A DNA stretch of 64,000 bases from Verpa conica (GCA_033030425.1 JAUFSD010000005.1:1601001-1665000), one strand, 5' to 3'. Shown: positions 14,388 to 25,556, numbered from the stretch's first letter. The notes: generated by a model not told the origin, from the sequence alone. Made by a program: numbers and translations.

Positions 14388-16798
14388 CTTGAATGTCTTT
14401 CTGCTACCTAACGGAGCAGTGTTGAAAGAAAGTGAATAGTGGAGCTCCTGCTCGATGTAGAGTGGGAATGTGAGGTGTTCGTTTCCAGCAGAGATCGAAG
14501 AGTCAAAACAAGTCTTAGGCACCGGGTTAGAAGCCTTAGATGGATAGGTGTTGCCGCGACAACCACTGTGGAACTGTTCGAGAACGGGGGCGTGATGGAC
14601 GTGACAGTTAACGGACACTAGACGGAGTAGTGTGCTAGGGAGCGTGTATTGATGCTTGGGCGGACAATTGGCTATTGCGGGCAGGCAAAGTGGGGAGAGT
14701 ATGTGATGTCTGTGGTGTTGAGTGTTGTAGAAGATTGGATGGGAGACGAAGCAAGGCTCCGGAAACGAACAAAAAGGCCGGGAAAAGGAAAGGCTTCACG
14801 GATCCCCGAGAAAAGGGGGGGCCATATTAAAATTGGTTATTTACAATTGTCGCATCAAGGTATTCAATGAACCCTAGCATTATAAAACCTCCCAAACAGC
14901 ACTATCAGTTCCTCTACAAAGGAAACAATCCTAAATACATCCTTTTTATTATTGTTTACAGAGCTGTGAATAGGGGCACCTTTTTTTTCCTCTCGGTGTT
15001 CGCCGGCGCAGCCTGTGATTTGGTGGAATTTAGGATTAAACTCAGCCCTTGGCACTCCTTGGCGTGTAATTTAGCCATCTTAAATTGAATAACATCCAGG
15101 TCGAGTTTAGAGAACACGACAAGGAACGCGAATGACACTAAAACTATTTCTCATAGTAAGGAGAAATCCCAGGCGAGCATGATCACAGTTGTAGGAGGGA
15201 AGATGATTACGAGTCTAGCTCTGTTTATTGGTTGCCCGAGAATAGCGCCCATATCGTATCATTTCAAATAGTTAACTAGCGTAATAATCTAATTACTTAT
15301 AGACTCGTAGCTTGGGTAACTATTTCTGGGGAATATAGATGAATAACTATCACCCTAAGGACACTTCCGGGCACGGACATGGATTTCACTATGAGAGAGT
15401 ATACACTCTAATTAAAGTATAACTATAGTTAAAGGAACCAGCAGCAACGTTGATAAGCTCTTATAAACATAATATAGTCTTCTAAGATTTAGCTCTGATA
15501 ATAACTATATGTACATGTATATAACCTATCTCAGCATTTATGGGCCCCTAATAGCACATGCATAGGCCGGCGTAAGTTCATCAAGAAACACAATAAAATA
15601 AGCCAAAGAGTAATATAATTTGAAGTTGTAGACTATTGAGAAGTTAAGTAATCATCATTCGTTTAGTGCTTGGTTTAATGTATAGCAACTTTCTTATATA
15701 ATGTAGGTAGGTCTCTTTTGCCGATGTGTATATAGGGCTAATACTTTGAACTAGGAGGCGGTATTTGGAGAATCTGTCTAGTTTGAGTATAGCAGGAATA
15801 ATGTGATTCTCCACTAGCCCATGTTACTAGTCGCTTTATTCATTATCTTGGTTTTATTGTTCCCTGTTTTGGCTGTAGTACATTCTTGACCCTACCAGAA
15901 TAGAAAATATAGGGCTAGCCTATATCATTTTCTAAAAAAAACCCCACCTACTCATTGTTCCTACTAAGCTTCTCGGTGTTCTTAGGCCGGCAGCTAGTAC
16001 AATGCCAGCAAGACCGTCTCCTGACTCGGATAATTGTTTGTCGAGAGAAGAATAGGCCCTAGCTTAGGAGAGATATATAGCAAATGATTAAGATCGGGGT
16101 CCATTATTCTTTGTTAATAATCTGCCGATATCACCATCTATACATGTATGTCTCGTCTAGACTAATATAAGAAAGAAATTCGTAGTCTTTGCTATATCGG
16201 ACCTCGGTAAATTCCCGGGGTCTCTCTATTTATGTACGTAGCTAGTATGTAGCCCCTTACATGGGGAATTTAGGAGTACCCTTGCATTCGAGTTCCATTT
16301 ATCGCTTTTAGGTTATTATAATCGATATATAAAGTAGGGAGTAATAGTCATGACGGGTTTAAAAGTAGGCTATATATATGTACCTATCTAGGGTTGATTG
16401 AATCACACTAAACTACATGTAGTTTTTCCTAGTACGGGACAATAGCCCCTTTGTCGAAAACAACCACTCCATGCCCTTGGCTAATAAGCAGTCCATAAGT
16501 TCCAATATTGTAGGATTTGTTAATATTAGGTTCGCACTGGTATAATCTATGAATATATGTATTTAGTGAAGTCATGGATAGCACTCGTTATCGAAATTAA
16601 CAATATAAATAAATGATTCTCCTAATACCACTAGCTTAATACCCTTCACATAGGTAAAAGATAAGGCGGATTTCGACCTCAGATTCAGTTTACAGAATAG
16701 AACTTCGGATTCAGATGACTAAAAAACAACAGTTTGTATTGATATATTGTTACAAATCAACCCCTCCGCTCACTAAGCATAATCCCCTTATTCTTAGT
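14388..16798. other. AT-rich gap upstream of ARF6 and downstream of the HSP12-like gene
   Basis: About 2.4 kb. The part next to ARF6 (14388-14870) is GC-moderate and should hold its promoter. From about 15200 to 16700 the sequence is very AT-rich with many TATATA stretches and stops in all frames, consistent with decayed repeat DNA. I recognise no gene or intact repeat. Confidence 0.5.
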
Positions 16799-17153
16799 CT
16801 AGTTCATCCCAAGGGCGTTCTTGACCTTGTCAATAGGCCCTTCAGTGTGTGCATCCTTCTCCCTCCTTGTCTTATCGAAGGTACTCTGAGTAGTACTCTT
16901 ATTGTCGTCGGGGTTTACCGCAGCGGCAGCACCTAATAGTAAGGTTAGGTTATGTATAATTTTTTTTAAAGAATAGAGCTGGTACTTACGGTCAGTGGTG
17001 TCGGTAATACCTTCCTTGATCTTTTGGGCGGTAGACTTGGAGTTATCGGGAGTCTATTTTGTTAGAAAATCTCTCTTACTCAGGCAGTGGTGAGAAACTT
17101 ACCATCTCCTCCTTAGCCTTGGTGGTGAAGTCTTTGCGGCCAATATCAGACAT
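16799..17153 (-). CDS. HSP12: HSP12/HSP9-type small hydrophilic stress protein
   Basis: Three exons on the minus strand: 17103-17153, 16990-17053 and 16799-16932, with introns of 49 and 57 bp; 82 residues. The protein begins MSDIGRKDFTTKAKEEMTPD and continues KSTAQKIKEGITDTTDRAAA, then VNPDDNKSTTQSTFDKT, ending in ALGMN. This N-terminal MSD-GRK-F motif with repeated Lys/Asp/Thr-rich amphipathic stretches is the hallmark of the Hsp12/Hsp9/Awh11 family. These proteins are disordered, fold on membranes, and are among the most strongly stress-induced fungal proteins (heat, osmotic, stationary phase). A TATATAA box lies about 142 bp upstream of the ATG. The promoter is shared with the divergent CsbD-like gene and holds several AGGGG elements, which fits stress control. 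Confidence 0.92.
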
Positions 17154-18037
17154 TGTGGGTAGTGTTTGAGTTTTTTTTAATTGAAAGAAGTGTGTTTTTT
17201 TGATTTGTGAAGATGTAGAGATGTGATATTGTGTGATGTAGAGATGTGATTGTGTGATGAAGAATCATCGAGGAGGAAGGGCACTTTGTGAGCTTTATAT
17301 ACAAATTTGAGCCCAGTTCCTGAACTGCCACCAGTATGACGTCTGGTAGTCTCAACTTCAATTTCTGAAAGCGGAAGATACGCCGTGCTCAATTACTACA
17401 TCTATACACGTATCGTGGAGAGAAGTTGGTATTCCCAGGGGTTACTAGTACATTCCAACTTCTCCGTAGCCATTCCTAACATCACAACCAGGGAACAGAT
17501 GAATTCCCCAGATTTTCTACAGGGTTAAATGCCATCGTGACCCTAATCCTGGGGCCTCGTGCACGAGGTAAGGGGGAGTGGGGAAACTACGGTGCTGCCA
17601 GTGTATACAAGTATTGCAGCTAGCAAGGAAATGTGTGGGGGCAGCATTTGTTTAAGATCTAGGCTCACTTGAACGAAAACCGGATACCAAATGCTTGCCA
17701 TGAAGATGTACCATGAGATCTAAAGTTCCTTATCGGGATCTAATAGGGTAAAACGTCACTACTTCTTGTGGCGCGGGTGCCAGTGCTTGGTCTTTGGCTT
17801 CCGGTTGTTGCAGGGGGTCTTGGCGCTATGACGTAGTTAGTATGATGTCATTACCGAGCGCGTCTTCCTAAAGCTGTCAACCAGAACGCCAATCGAAAGG
17901 TCTTCAAAGAGGGGAATATAAGGCCTTCATCGTGCCCGTACCTCTCCCATCATCATACTCAGATTTGCAATCACGATCCCAAAGAACAATCAAACACTTT
18001 TCAACTTTACACACTCTAACTAAACAATCAATCAAAA
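17154..18037. promoter_or_regulatory. Shared divergent promoter of two stress genes with four AGGGG elements
   Basis: This 884-bp interval separates the start codons of the HSP12-like gene (-) and the CsbD-like gene (+). The stress-response element core AGGGG appears at 17437-17441, 17571-17575, 17812-17816 and 17910-17914. TATA-like sequences lie on both sides: TATATAA on the minus strand at 17295-17301, and TATAA at 17917-17921, directly beside the last AGGGG and about 117 bp before the plus-strand ATG. In yeast AGGGG is bound by Msn2/Msn4-type zinc-finger factors; their use here is inferred. Confidence 0.6.
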
Positions 18038-18781
18038 ATGTCTGATACCAATCAACCCTCTACTGTTAAGTCCTACATTGATAGCGGTGTTGCTGCTGCC
18101 CAGAACGTAGTTGCTGGTATTACTGGTAGGTTTATCTCTTCTACTTTCGAGTTCTCTATTTGAGTTTTCTGCTGCCTTATCCTTCATTTTAATCTCTTAT
18201 CAATATAAGAATGCAATACTGACAGTATTTTTGTTTAGGAAACCCTGTCGACCAGCGTGCAGCTGATAATAAGAAGGCACATGCTGAGGCTGAGCACGAC
18301 GCTTCCCATGCTAGTGCTAAGGCCGGCCCTTTCAACCTCTCTTCATCCGGTGCCGCTACCATCGACAATAAGGAGCGTCGTGAAGGGAAAGCCGACCAGT
18401 TAGTGGGAAGCGGGAAGGAATTTGTCGGAAACGCTATAGGATCAGATAGCCTAAGACGTGAAGGCCGAGATCAGAACGCTGAGGGACAAGGAAAGGAAGC
18501 TGCTGGACAGGTTTCAGACTTTGCTTCTGGTGTTGGTTCGTCGTATACCTTTCTCCTTTTGATTATTCACCTGCTAATCTTAGTTTAGTTAACCGTGTTA
18601 CTGGTGCCATCGGAAGTGTTGCTTCTGGTATCGTTGGAAACAAGGAGGCACAGTGTAAGTTACTTGAACGAGACATCTTGCGTTAATATTTTCGGCTAAC
18701 TCTCTTATAGCGGATTTCATCAACCAACATGACAAAGGAAAGACCTCCCAACGTGGAGTCGAGGCTGATCTTCAAAAGTAA
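18038..18781 (+). CDS. CsbD-like 'mismatched base pair and cruciform DNA recognition' protein
   Basis: Four exons: 18038-18125, 18239-18535, 18589-18654 and 18711-18781; 173 residues. The protein begins MSDTNQPSTVKSYIDSG, has KAHAEAEHDASHASAKAGPF in the centre and ends QHDKGKTSQRGVEADLQK. Repeated blocks such as KADQLVGSGKEFVGNAIG and GRDQNAEGQGKEAAGQVSD are CsbD-like (general stress protein fold). This matches the fungal family named after the Ustilago protein Hmp1, which was reported to bind cruciform DNA; the in vivo role is unclear, and stress association is likely. The end of exon 2 is ambiguous: donor GTTCGT at 18536 gives GVVNRVTG, the length seen in relatives, while GTATAC at 18543 with another acceptor would insert three residues. 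It shares its promoter with the HSP12-like gene. Confidence 0.87.
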
Positions 18782-19162
18782 ACGGGAAACGCCTAGGTCC
18801 ATAGCATAAATTTGTAGTTTCTGTTTTTGATTTGAAGATAAGGCGCTTGGGGGATGATACCATACATTGTTGATTTTTTTCTCCTTTGTATTATGTAGCT
18901 ATATGCTGGTGTGTAATTGAAGCTTTTTCAAGGCTCCTGGTTTAAGTGACTGCACGTGGTGACCGCATGAAGCTTGTTGATGCTTAGCAAAATGTTGCCA
19001 CCCAACTTGGCGGAAAGAGCCTCAACGTTGTTTCCTCTTTTGGAAGCAGACATTCCATCGTCAAGTTACCCCGCCTCCTCACACTTCTGCCCCTCCACAC
19101 TATTCGGCTTTTCCCGTATTAATTTCTTCTTTTTTACTTGAAAAAAATTTGAAAACCACAGA
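18782..19162. other. Short gap between CsbD-like gene and GTPase gene
   Basis: 381 bp on the same strand as both flanking genes. It must contain the 3' end of the upstream transcript (T-rich, ATTATGTAG near 18890) and the promoter of the downstream GTPase, including the TTTACTTGAAAAAA stretch just before the ATG. No other feature seen. Confidence 0.5.
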
Positions 19163-20939
19163 ATGCCTCGCGATCCGCTCATAGGTCTTGTTGGCAAGCC
19201 GTCTAGCGGCAAATCGACTATGCTCAACTCATTAACAGATGCAACTTCTAAGGTTGGTAAGTGATACAAGCCTCAAGGAAATCTGTAACACACCGGGCGA
19301 TGTGTTGACTAGATATTTTTGATAATTATAGGAAATTTCCCGTAAGTCTTGATGGTGGTCCTTGGGCGATTCCTAGGCCTACAACTCACGAGTCATTTCA
19401 ATTCCCTAGATTCACAACTATCGATCCGCAAAGAGCAATAGGCTATCTTCAAGTCGTACGTCCACACAACAATCCTCTACCGCGCGACTATTTCAAAAGA
19501 ACATAGGCCTAAGTCAAGACTCTGTCATATCTTATGATTTGTTCGTTCCATCATCCAGGACTGTGCATGCGCGCGATTCGACAAAGTAGACGTTTGTAAA
19601 CCTAATTACGGCTCATGCCTTTCCGGTAGACGATCGGTACCAATCGAGCTTCTCGACGTAGCCGGTCTCGTGCCTGGTGCTCATGAAGGAAGAGGGCTGG
19701 GGAATAGATTTTTGGACGATCTGAGACATGCGGATGCACTTGTGCATGTGGTTGATGTGAGCGGAACTACTGACGCGGAGGGCAAGGTTACGAGGGGATA
19801 TGACCCGAGCCAGGACATTATTTGGTTGAGGCAGGAAATCGTACAATGGATTCAGGGAAATCTGATGGAAAAATGGTTGCTACTTCACTTTCCCAAGGGC
19901 TTTTTTTCTTTTCTATTCTTTTGGGATAGTAGGAATAGAAACTAATTGGGTGCTTGCTCAAGGGGATCTATAAAACGACGGCATGTAGCTTTAAGTAAGT
20001 TTGCCCTTTTAAGATACTCTACAGCCATGGCTTCTCCGTTTTCCTTACTTCATTCCTCCGAATAGAAGCAAATGCTGTCGACACACTACAAAACCAGTTT
20101 TCTGGGTACGGTTCTACCCTCGCCATGGTTCAAAGAACCCTCGATAAACTCCAACTTAAAACCCCCCTCGAGTCCTGGGATAACGAAACGATTGAGAAAG
20201 TCGTTAATGCCTTTACCGATGAGAAATTCCCCACTGTCTGCGCACTTAATAAGATTGACCACGCAGACGCCGATAAGAACATCGCCAAGATCGCCAAAAA
20301 GCAAGACCCAAACTCCATAGTACTCACTAGCGCTATCTCAGAAGTTTTTCTCCGGAAGTTGGCTAAACAAGGTTACATCAAGTATACCGAAGGAAGTGAG
20401 TTTGTTGACACTAGGGAGGATCTGATCGCAGATGGAGATCCTGATGGTGGGGGACTAAAGGAGATGGACGAGAAGCTAAAGGCCCGTATTGAGAATTTGA
20501 AGGATATGGTGTTATATCGGTTTGGTAGTACCGGGGTGGTGCAGGTGTTGTCGAGGGCGGCACAACTGCTGGGGTTGGTGCCGGTGTTTCCAGTAAGGAA
20601 TATGAATTCTTTTACGTCAGGCACTGGCTCTAGTGGTGGCGTCTTTAGGGACTGTGTTTTGGTGAATAAGTGCGGAAATATTCGTTAATTCCCTTCTATT
20701 GTCTGAATGCTGACAACGACAGGAACACAACGGTACGAGATGCAGCGAAAAAGATCATGGGGGATGTACCAATTGCCTATATTGAGGGTGTTGGGGGTGT
20801 AAGGGTTGCTGAGACGGATATCGTTGAAGTTGGGAAGAATGATGTACGTGTCTTATCACCCATAACTTTGACCTTCTGGAAAGAAAAGCTACTAATTAAT
20901 GGGGTTTAGATATTGTCTTTTAGGGTGGGGAGAGCTTAG
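19163..20939 (+). CDS. OBG/YchF-family GTPase (yeast YGR210C-like)
   Basis: Eight exons: 19163-19256, 19332-19341 (10 nt), 19410-19455, 19559-19875, 19963-19994, 20066-20669, 20723-20843 and 20910-20939; 417 residues, close to the yeast YGR210C protein. The protein opens [19 protein letters not shown] (G1), then [20 protein letters not shown] (switch region), cysteine-rich [15 protein letters not shown], and [17 protein letters not shown] (G3). G4 is ALNKIDHAD. The C-terminus is a TGS-type domain: [44 protein letters not shown]. The family binds GTP/ATP and is linked to translation, but its exact role is not known. The 10-nt exon 2 supplies GNFP; without it the switch region is lost and the frame breaks. 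Intron 4 ends in AAG. The acceptor of intron 6 completes the Lys codon begun by AA before GTGCGG. Confidence 0.92.
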
Positions 20940-21174
20940 TCTTTCTGCGCAGAAAATTAACTAGGTTCTTATATGAAATCTTATAAAGCAAAGGCAGAAA
21001 TAATAAATTCAAGTCTAAAATTTTGTTTATCCACAAAGGCAGGATAGAAACCCTGACCAATAAGTTTACATAAAATTATATCCAACTATCCCGTAGCCCT
21101 TATCCTAGCCCTATAAATAACATAAACCGTTAACTTTTGTTATTATCCTCTATTAGCAAAAAAAGACGAACAAA

Positions 21175-21507
21175 TTAGAATCCTAATACAATCGCTGAAC
21201 TGTTCCACAGAGGCTGTGGTGGTATGATGAACGTACTGTGCCCTCTTTCGTCCTGCATCCCGATGATGGGTCCTGGAGCCTCGGGGTATTCATTCTTTGG
21301 ATCTTTTTTCTTCCCTTGAGTTTCAGCGTTGTGACTCTCTTGACGCTCTTTCATGCCGCGTTTCGAAGCGTCGGATTGTACATCGAGGCTATGAGTCTTT
21401 TCAGTTGTGTGTGTCGTAGACCTCTCTCCGTAAAAGCGTTTCTGAAAGCGAACACGCAGGGGTGCTGAGTTAGCACGAAGGGCAAACTTAGATGTTGTTC
21501 TGAGCAT
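21175..21507 (-). CDS. Small putative mitochondrial protein
   Basis: A 110-residue ORF with a start typical of a mitochondrial presequence: MLRTTSKFALRANSAPLRVR, then FQKRFYGER, rich in Arg/Ser/Ala with no acidic residue. It is followed by a hydrophilic region (TTEKTHSLDVQSDASKRGMK) and the motif EYPEAPGPIIGMQDERG. Short proteins of this type, with an (E/D)(F/Y)PEAP..IGM.DERG motif near the end, are conserved across filamentous fungi as far as I recall, but I know no function. The C-terminus is uncertain: a GTACGT donor sits right after the DERGH codons, so the last ~20 residues could be intron and the true end slightly different. It is convergent with the GTPase gene 235 bp away. Confidence 0.65.
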   Translation of the reverse strand: MLRTTSKFALRANSAPLRVRFQKRFYGERSTTHTTEKTHSLDVQSDASKRGMKERQESHNAETQGKKKDPKNEYPEAPGPIIGMQDERGHSTFIIPPQPLWNSSAIVLGF

Positions 21508-23374
21508 AGTGAGGTTTTGTTGATATCGACTTGAGTGAATTTTATTTTCGAGGAGATGAAGGCGAAGAAGTAAAATTTAAATAGGAGTAGCTATTACTGC
21601 TCTCTTGTTCTACTTACCCTCGGGGGGGTAAGCATTATGAAGTTATGACGTAGACTGTACGAGTAATTATGCGTGAGGGTTTGCTCGAACGTTCCTAACG
21701 TAAGCGGGATCTGCAAGCAACCTTCGTCTATTCGTTCGCCTCTCATCTTGTACCTTTCATCTATGACCGGCCTTGATCGTACATTGATGAATAGTAGTTA
21801 TTATTAGAGTAGTGAGGTGATTCTCGAGACGAGCAGTAGTCACATTAAATATCTCGGTAGTAGCAAAAATGACAACCCTTACTTTTGGTAAATATGCCCT
21901 GAAAAGAGGCCAATTTACATTAATTATTGAGTCAATTGCCTCTCTATTACTTCCATTAAGCTTAAAGAGTTTTACAGTAAGGTATTCTAATGGGTTTCCT
22001 ACTCACGCCACGAGATTGAGCTTGGTGTTCCAAGTATTTTATTGAGATGACAAAGATCCTTGAGAGAGCTAACTATATTAAGTAGTTTAATTACACGCTA
22101 ACCAAATACAGTTAGACAATCATAGAATGCTCCAACCGTAGAGACCCTCCGAGAAAAGTATCTTTTGCTAAGCAAAATAGACACTTTTCTCCATCTCTTG
22201 CAAGCAAGAAGATGGAAGAGGAAGCAGGATGGTTCGAGGGTACCTCTGAAGACTCTTATGCGGTACGAGGAAAGAAAGAAAAAAAAGTCAAAGGGGGGAG
22301 GGGGAAGGCCGTATATATACGTTTTGGCAAAGGATGCCAAGGAGAGAATTGGCCGCCTTGGAATCAGCCCCCCTTGGATTTGGCCGCCCTGGATTTGGCC
22401 GCCCGGATATTCTACTCTTAGAGTAGGGCTTGGTGTAAAAGTATATTCTTTGATGGGGCCCAAGTCAGGCCACATGAGTGTTCTGGGCCTGGTGGACCGG
22501 CCCACTAGTTTAGGCATGGCTTCACCTTGCTTTATAGTTGAGGTAATTGATAATTATTATAGATTTGCTTAGGTTCACTGGTATATCCTCAAAGTCTTGC
22601 CTCAGTCCTTGATATCCAAGAAAACAGTAGATCAACACTCGCCTCCTAAACCACTAGGTAAGTGTTTCTCTATATATTCGTGCTCGGGGGTGGGTGAGGG
22701 TGATCAAGCTTCAATCACGATGCAAAAATGACGATGAACTATTAACCCTAAGATGTCGTAGGATTATGAATTATAAATGATTTTCAATACCTAAACTAAT
22801 AGTAAATTTAGAACCTTTTTAGAAAACCCAGTGCCTAGAGTTATATACAATATTTCAGTACGCATTTGATACTCTAAGTGTCACTGTATATGTCTCTAGA
22901 CTAGTTTTTCTACTAAGGTAGAGATTAATAAGGTTATCTCGAGATACCCTAGATTTGCCAATTAGAGCTGCAGCGATATTATTAGGTCTTATTTTCCCAG
23001 CACCCTTACCATCCTATTGCTATACAATAAATCCTGAAGTTCGGCAAAGTTATGCTGGGCTTAGGCTCTAGGTGAAAAGATTCAATAAGAGAGCACATGA
23101 CTAGTAGAAGATTCACAGGTCATCACTCGTCAATATTAATCCATCACTTGCTTCCGATCAGGGCTCAGTCAAATGGATTATACACAGGAAAGGATGTTTA
23201 TAAGTAGATTCGAGTTCAAAAATCACGATATTACTATTTCTATTACGGAGGCGTCCTCAGAACTACCACATAGAACCCTATAATTTCTTCCAATCCGAAG
23301 GCATGCATACGAGAACTTTTAGCAAGTAAAAAATACAAAAGAAAAAGGGCTGATAACCCTCTGCCCTGCAGCCG
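21508..23374. other. 1.9-kb AT-rich gap
   Basis: Upstream flank of the small mitochondrial gene and downstream flank of KTI12. Contains a short GC-rich repeat near 22350-22407 and otherwise AT-rich sequence with no recognisable coding motif. The ORFs at 22098-22517 (-) and 22165-22572 (+) overlap each other over the repeat and look like chance reading frames. Confidence 0.5.
22350..22407. repeat. Short tandem repeat, ~16-bp unit with TTGGATTTGGCCGCC
   Basis: Two near-identical copies of a unit containing GGATTTGGCCGCC sit side by side (from about 22372), preceded by a more degenerate copy (GGCCGCCTTGGAATCAG). The block is GC-rich within AT-rich surroundings. Confidence 0.5.
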
Positions 23375-24506
23375 CTACCTGAATTCCCCATTAATATACT
23401 CCACAAACAGCTCCCTGATCCTCTTTTTTCCAACACTATGTTGTCTATTCAAAGAAATAAACTGCCTCCTAAACCTCTGCAACTGCGGCACCGTGATATT
23501 CTGACTAGGCAGCTCTAGCTCCGTATCACATTCCGGAACAGGGACGTTCCCACCGCCCGCACCACCACTTTTTTGGTGTTCGAGGATTAGCGTAACGATT
23601 TCTTGGGTTGTTTTATCGAGTTCATAGAGGTAGTCACTTTCAGATGCCGGTTTCTACAGGGGAGATGTTAGAGGTGTGAAGAAGGGCTACAGAAGGGGAC
23701 TTACGAGAACAGTTGCTTGGTTGGCTTTAACTTTGATAGCGTTCCCAACCATAGCTTCCCATATTGCGTCCAAGTCGGGGGTCTCATCCATGTAGGGTAC
23801 TGTGAAAAGGGGACTATCCCACCGGGTCATACCGTTTGGCTCCTCGTAGCGGAAAATCAAGTTCTCGAAGATATCATCCTGGTAACCTCCCGCATCCTCG
23901 GCTACGACTGAGGGTTCAAATACAGCGGGTGGTGTCTCTGGGGACGTGTGGACTGCCCCTTGTGCGGCTTTGAAGGAATCACCGAATGATGTTGCGCTGT
24001 TCCGTGTGCTGTTCCATAGACGGCATGTATCCGCCGGTGCCGCTACGTGAACCTCTATGCGAGTCAGTATTCTCCTCATTTTATTTCTAGTACACCCGGA
24101 AGAACTCACAACGCAGCTCGGCGTCAATAACGCTTTTGCTTCGCAGAATAGCTGATACCGGAAGCCTTTGATATAGTTTAGTCCGTCTGCGATGACGACG
24201 TCGTCTTTGCTGAGGAGACGCTTAACGGTGCTATATTCAGTCGCGCGAGCTTCTTTCTCGGAGCGAGCATCCTTATAGACTGTGCGTGGGATATGGAGGG
24301 ACTCTGTGTTGACGATATGGACCTTGAGGCGGGAGATCCGGGTAGAGTCGGGGGTGGAGGTTGCAGCAGCAATTTTTGAGAGAAAGTGGGATTGGATTTG
24401 GAGTGCGCGGGTAGTTTTGCCGGAGGAAGGGTAGCCGGAGATTATTATTAGCTGGGAGGGGATTAGTATGGGACTATGAGAGGAGAGCGGAGGGGCTTAC
24501 TGGCAT
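23375..24506 (-). CDS. KTI12: KTI12, Elongator-associated P-loop protein for tRNA wobble modification
   Basis: Four exons on the minus strand: 24501-24506, 24110-24451, 23705-24052 and 23375-23653; 324 residues (yeast Kti12 is 313). The protein begins MPLIIISGYPSSGKTTRALQ, a P-loop right at the N-terminus. It continues with ADGLNYIKGFRYQLFCEAKA, the signature of the KTI12/PSTK family, and CVVHVAAPADTCRLWN. Kti12 binds tRNA and Elongator and supports mcm5/ncm5 modification of wobble uridines. The first exon encodes only Met-Pro. The second intron (24053-24109) must end in ATAGAG, one AG later than the first candidate, because only this keeps the frame VVHV; the unspliced frame happens to be open and would wrongly add 19 residues. 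The C-terminus (RELFVEYINGEF) is well formed. Confidence 0.93.
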
Positions 24507-24819
24507 CGTGGGCGGTGATTTAGAGAATTGTTTGGGGCTGGAGGGGATGGTGGGGAGGACCGTTGCCAAGTAGAGGGGCAGAGAGCCGCATGGGCAGGGA
24601 CTAAAGGACTATCACCCATTTAGGTACTATCAGGAATATCAACACTTGCTTCAAGCAGACTCTGCATGAAACAATATGTATTTTAAGGGTACTAGGAATA
24701 GAAGGGGATACTGGAGTTTACTTTAATTCTAAGCGTCGCCTTTTTATAAAGTAATGCTGTCTATCTACCCTAGGAAGTGTGATAAAGTATATAAGGCATC
24801 CTGTAGTGGAATCAGAATA
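24507..24819. other. KTI12 upstream flank
   Basis: About 310 bp between the KTI12 start codon and the MITE. The first ~100 bp is GC-richer (promoter or 5' UTR), then AT-rich. No specific element recognised. Confidence 0.4.
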
Positions 24820-25160
24820 CAGTACACTTCCGCTATAAGAATACTGTGGTACAGGTACTGAAAATGGGGCTAGTGATAAGGCTAGGTGTCATCAAAGTCA
24901 TATATAGTTATAGACCAAGGAGGACATTGATCAATATCATCATCACGTTGACTAGTCGATCAACGTCCTGTCGTCATTAATTATCTGTGAACGACGCAAA
25001 AGGCCTACAATACTCGTTATAAGAATAACCGCTCTATAAGAATACGGCGTACCGGTCCCATAGTCGGTTTAGGGTAGGTTATATGCATGCGCTATAAGGA
25101 TGAGTGATCTATAATATGAAATTTCGGTCCAGAGCGTACTCTTATAACGGAAGTCTACTA
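24820..25160. mobile_element. Pogo-like MITE (341 bp, TA target duplication)
   Basis: The left end CAGTACACTTCCGCTATAAG at 24820 matches the reverse complement of the right end at 25160 (TAGTAGACTTCCGTTATAAG) at 21 of the first 25 positions. Three of the four differences are C/T or A/G transitions, as RIP-like mutation would give. TA dinucleotides flank both ends (24818-24819 and 25161-25162), and the CAGT start is typical of pogo-type Tc1/mariner elements. The interior has further copies of the CTATAAGAATA motif (near 25016 and 25034) and no ORF, so the element is non-autonomous. Confidence 0.75.
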
Positions 25161-25556
25161 TACTAGATTTAAAGGTTGTGATCATCCGCTCTTGGGACTA
25201 AAAATTAAACCTAACAACAGAAAAAAGTTTCCCGGTACCTATAGCTGACTAGCTACTATCATATGCCCATCAACTCTTCCTCTAGTCATGTCTTAGCACT
25301 CACCATACAAGTGCTCATATAAAACATCCACACTAGGACCCTACGAGGCTCCGGAGTGAAAAAAATAAACCGGTCTAGTATTTATATAGAAACCCTCAAA
25401 TATATAGTGCCCAAACCAAGTGTAATGAAAATGCCACTAGGGGCTTGGCATTTAACTCTTGGCATGCACCCCAGATACAATTTTTTTTTTCACCCCTCCG
25501 GAAACCCATCACTCCCAGAACCCACCACCTCTATATTCCCAACAAAAGTGCAAAAG
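25161..25556. other. NOP16 upstream region
   Basis: About 395 bp between the MITE and the NOP16 start codon; AT-rich distally, with a run of T at about 25482-25490 in the presumed 5' UTR. An open frame upstream of the ATG exists by chance, but the conserved MGRELQKKKNKSS start sets the gene start. Confidence 0.4.

Noticed and set aside
23687..24127. Single-exon continuation of KTI12 through 24053-24109
   Set aside because: The frame stays open by chance, but the conserved CVVHV motif appears only when this stretch is removed as an intron.
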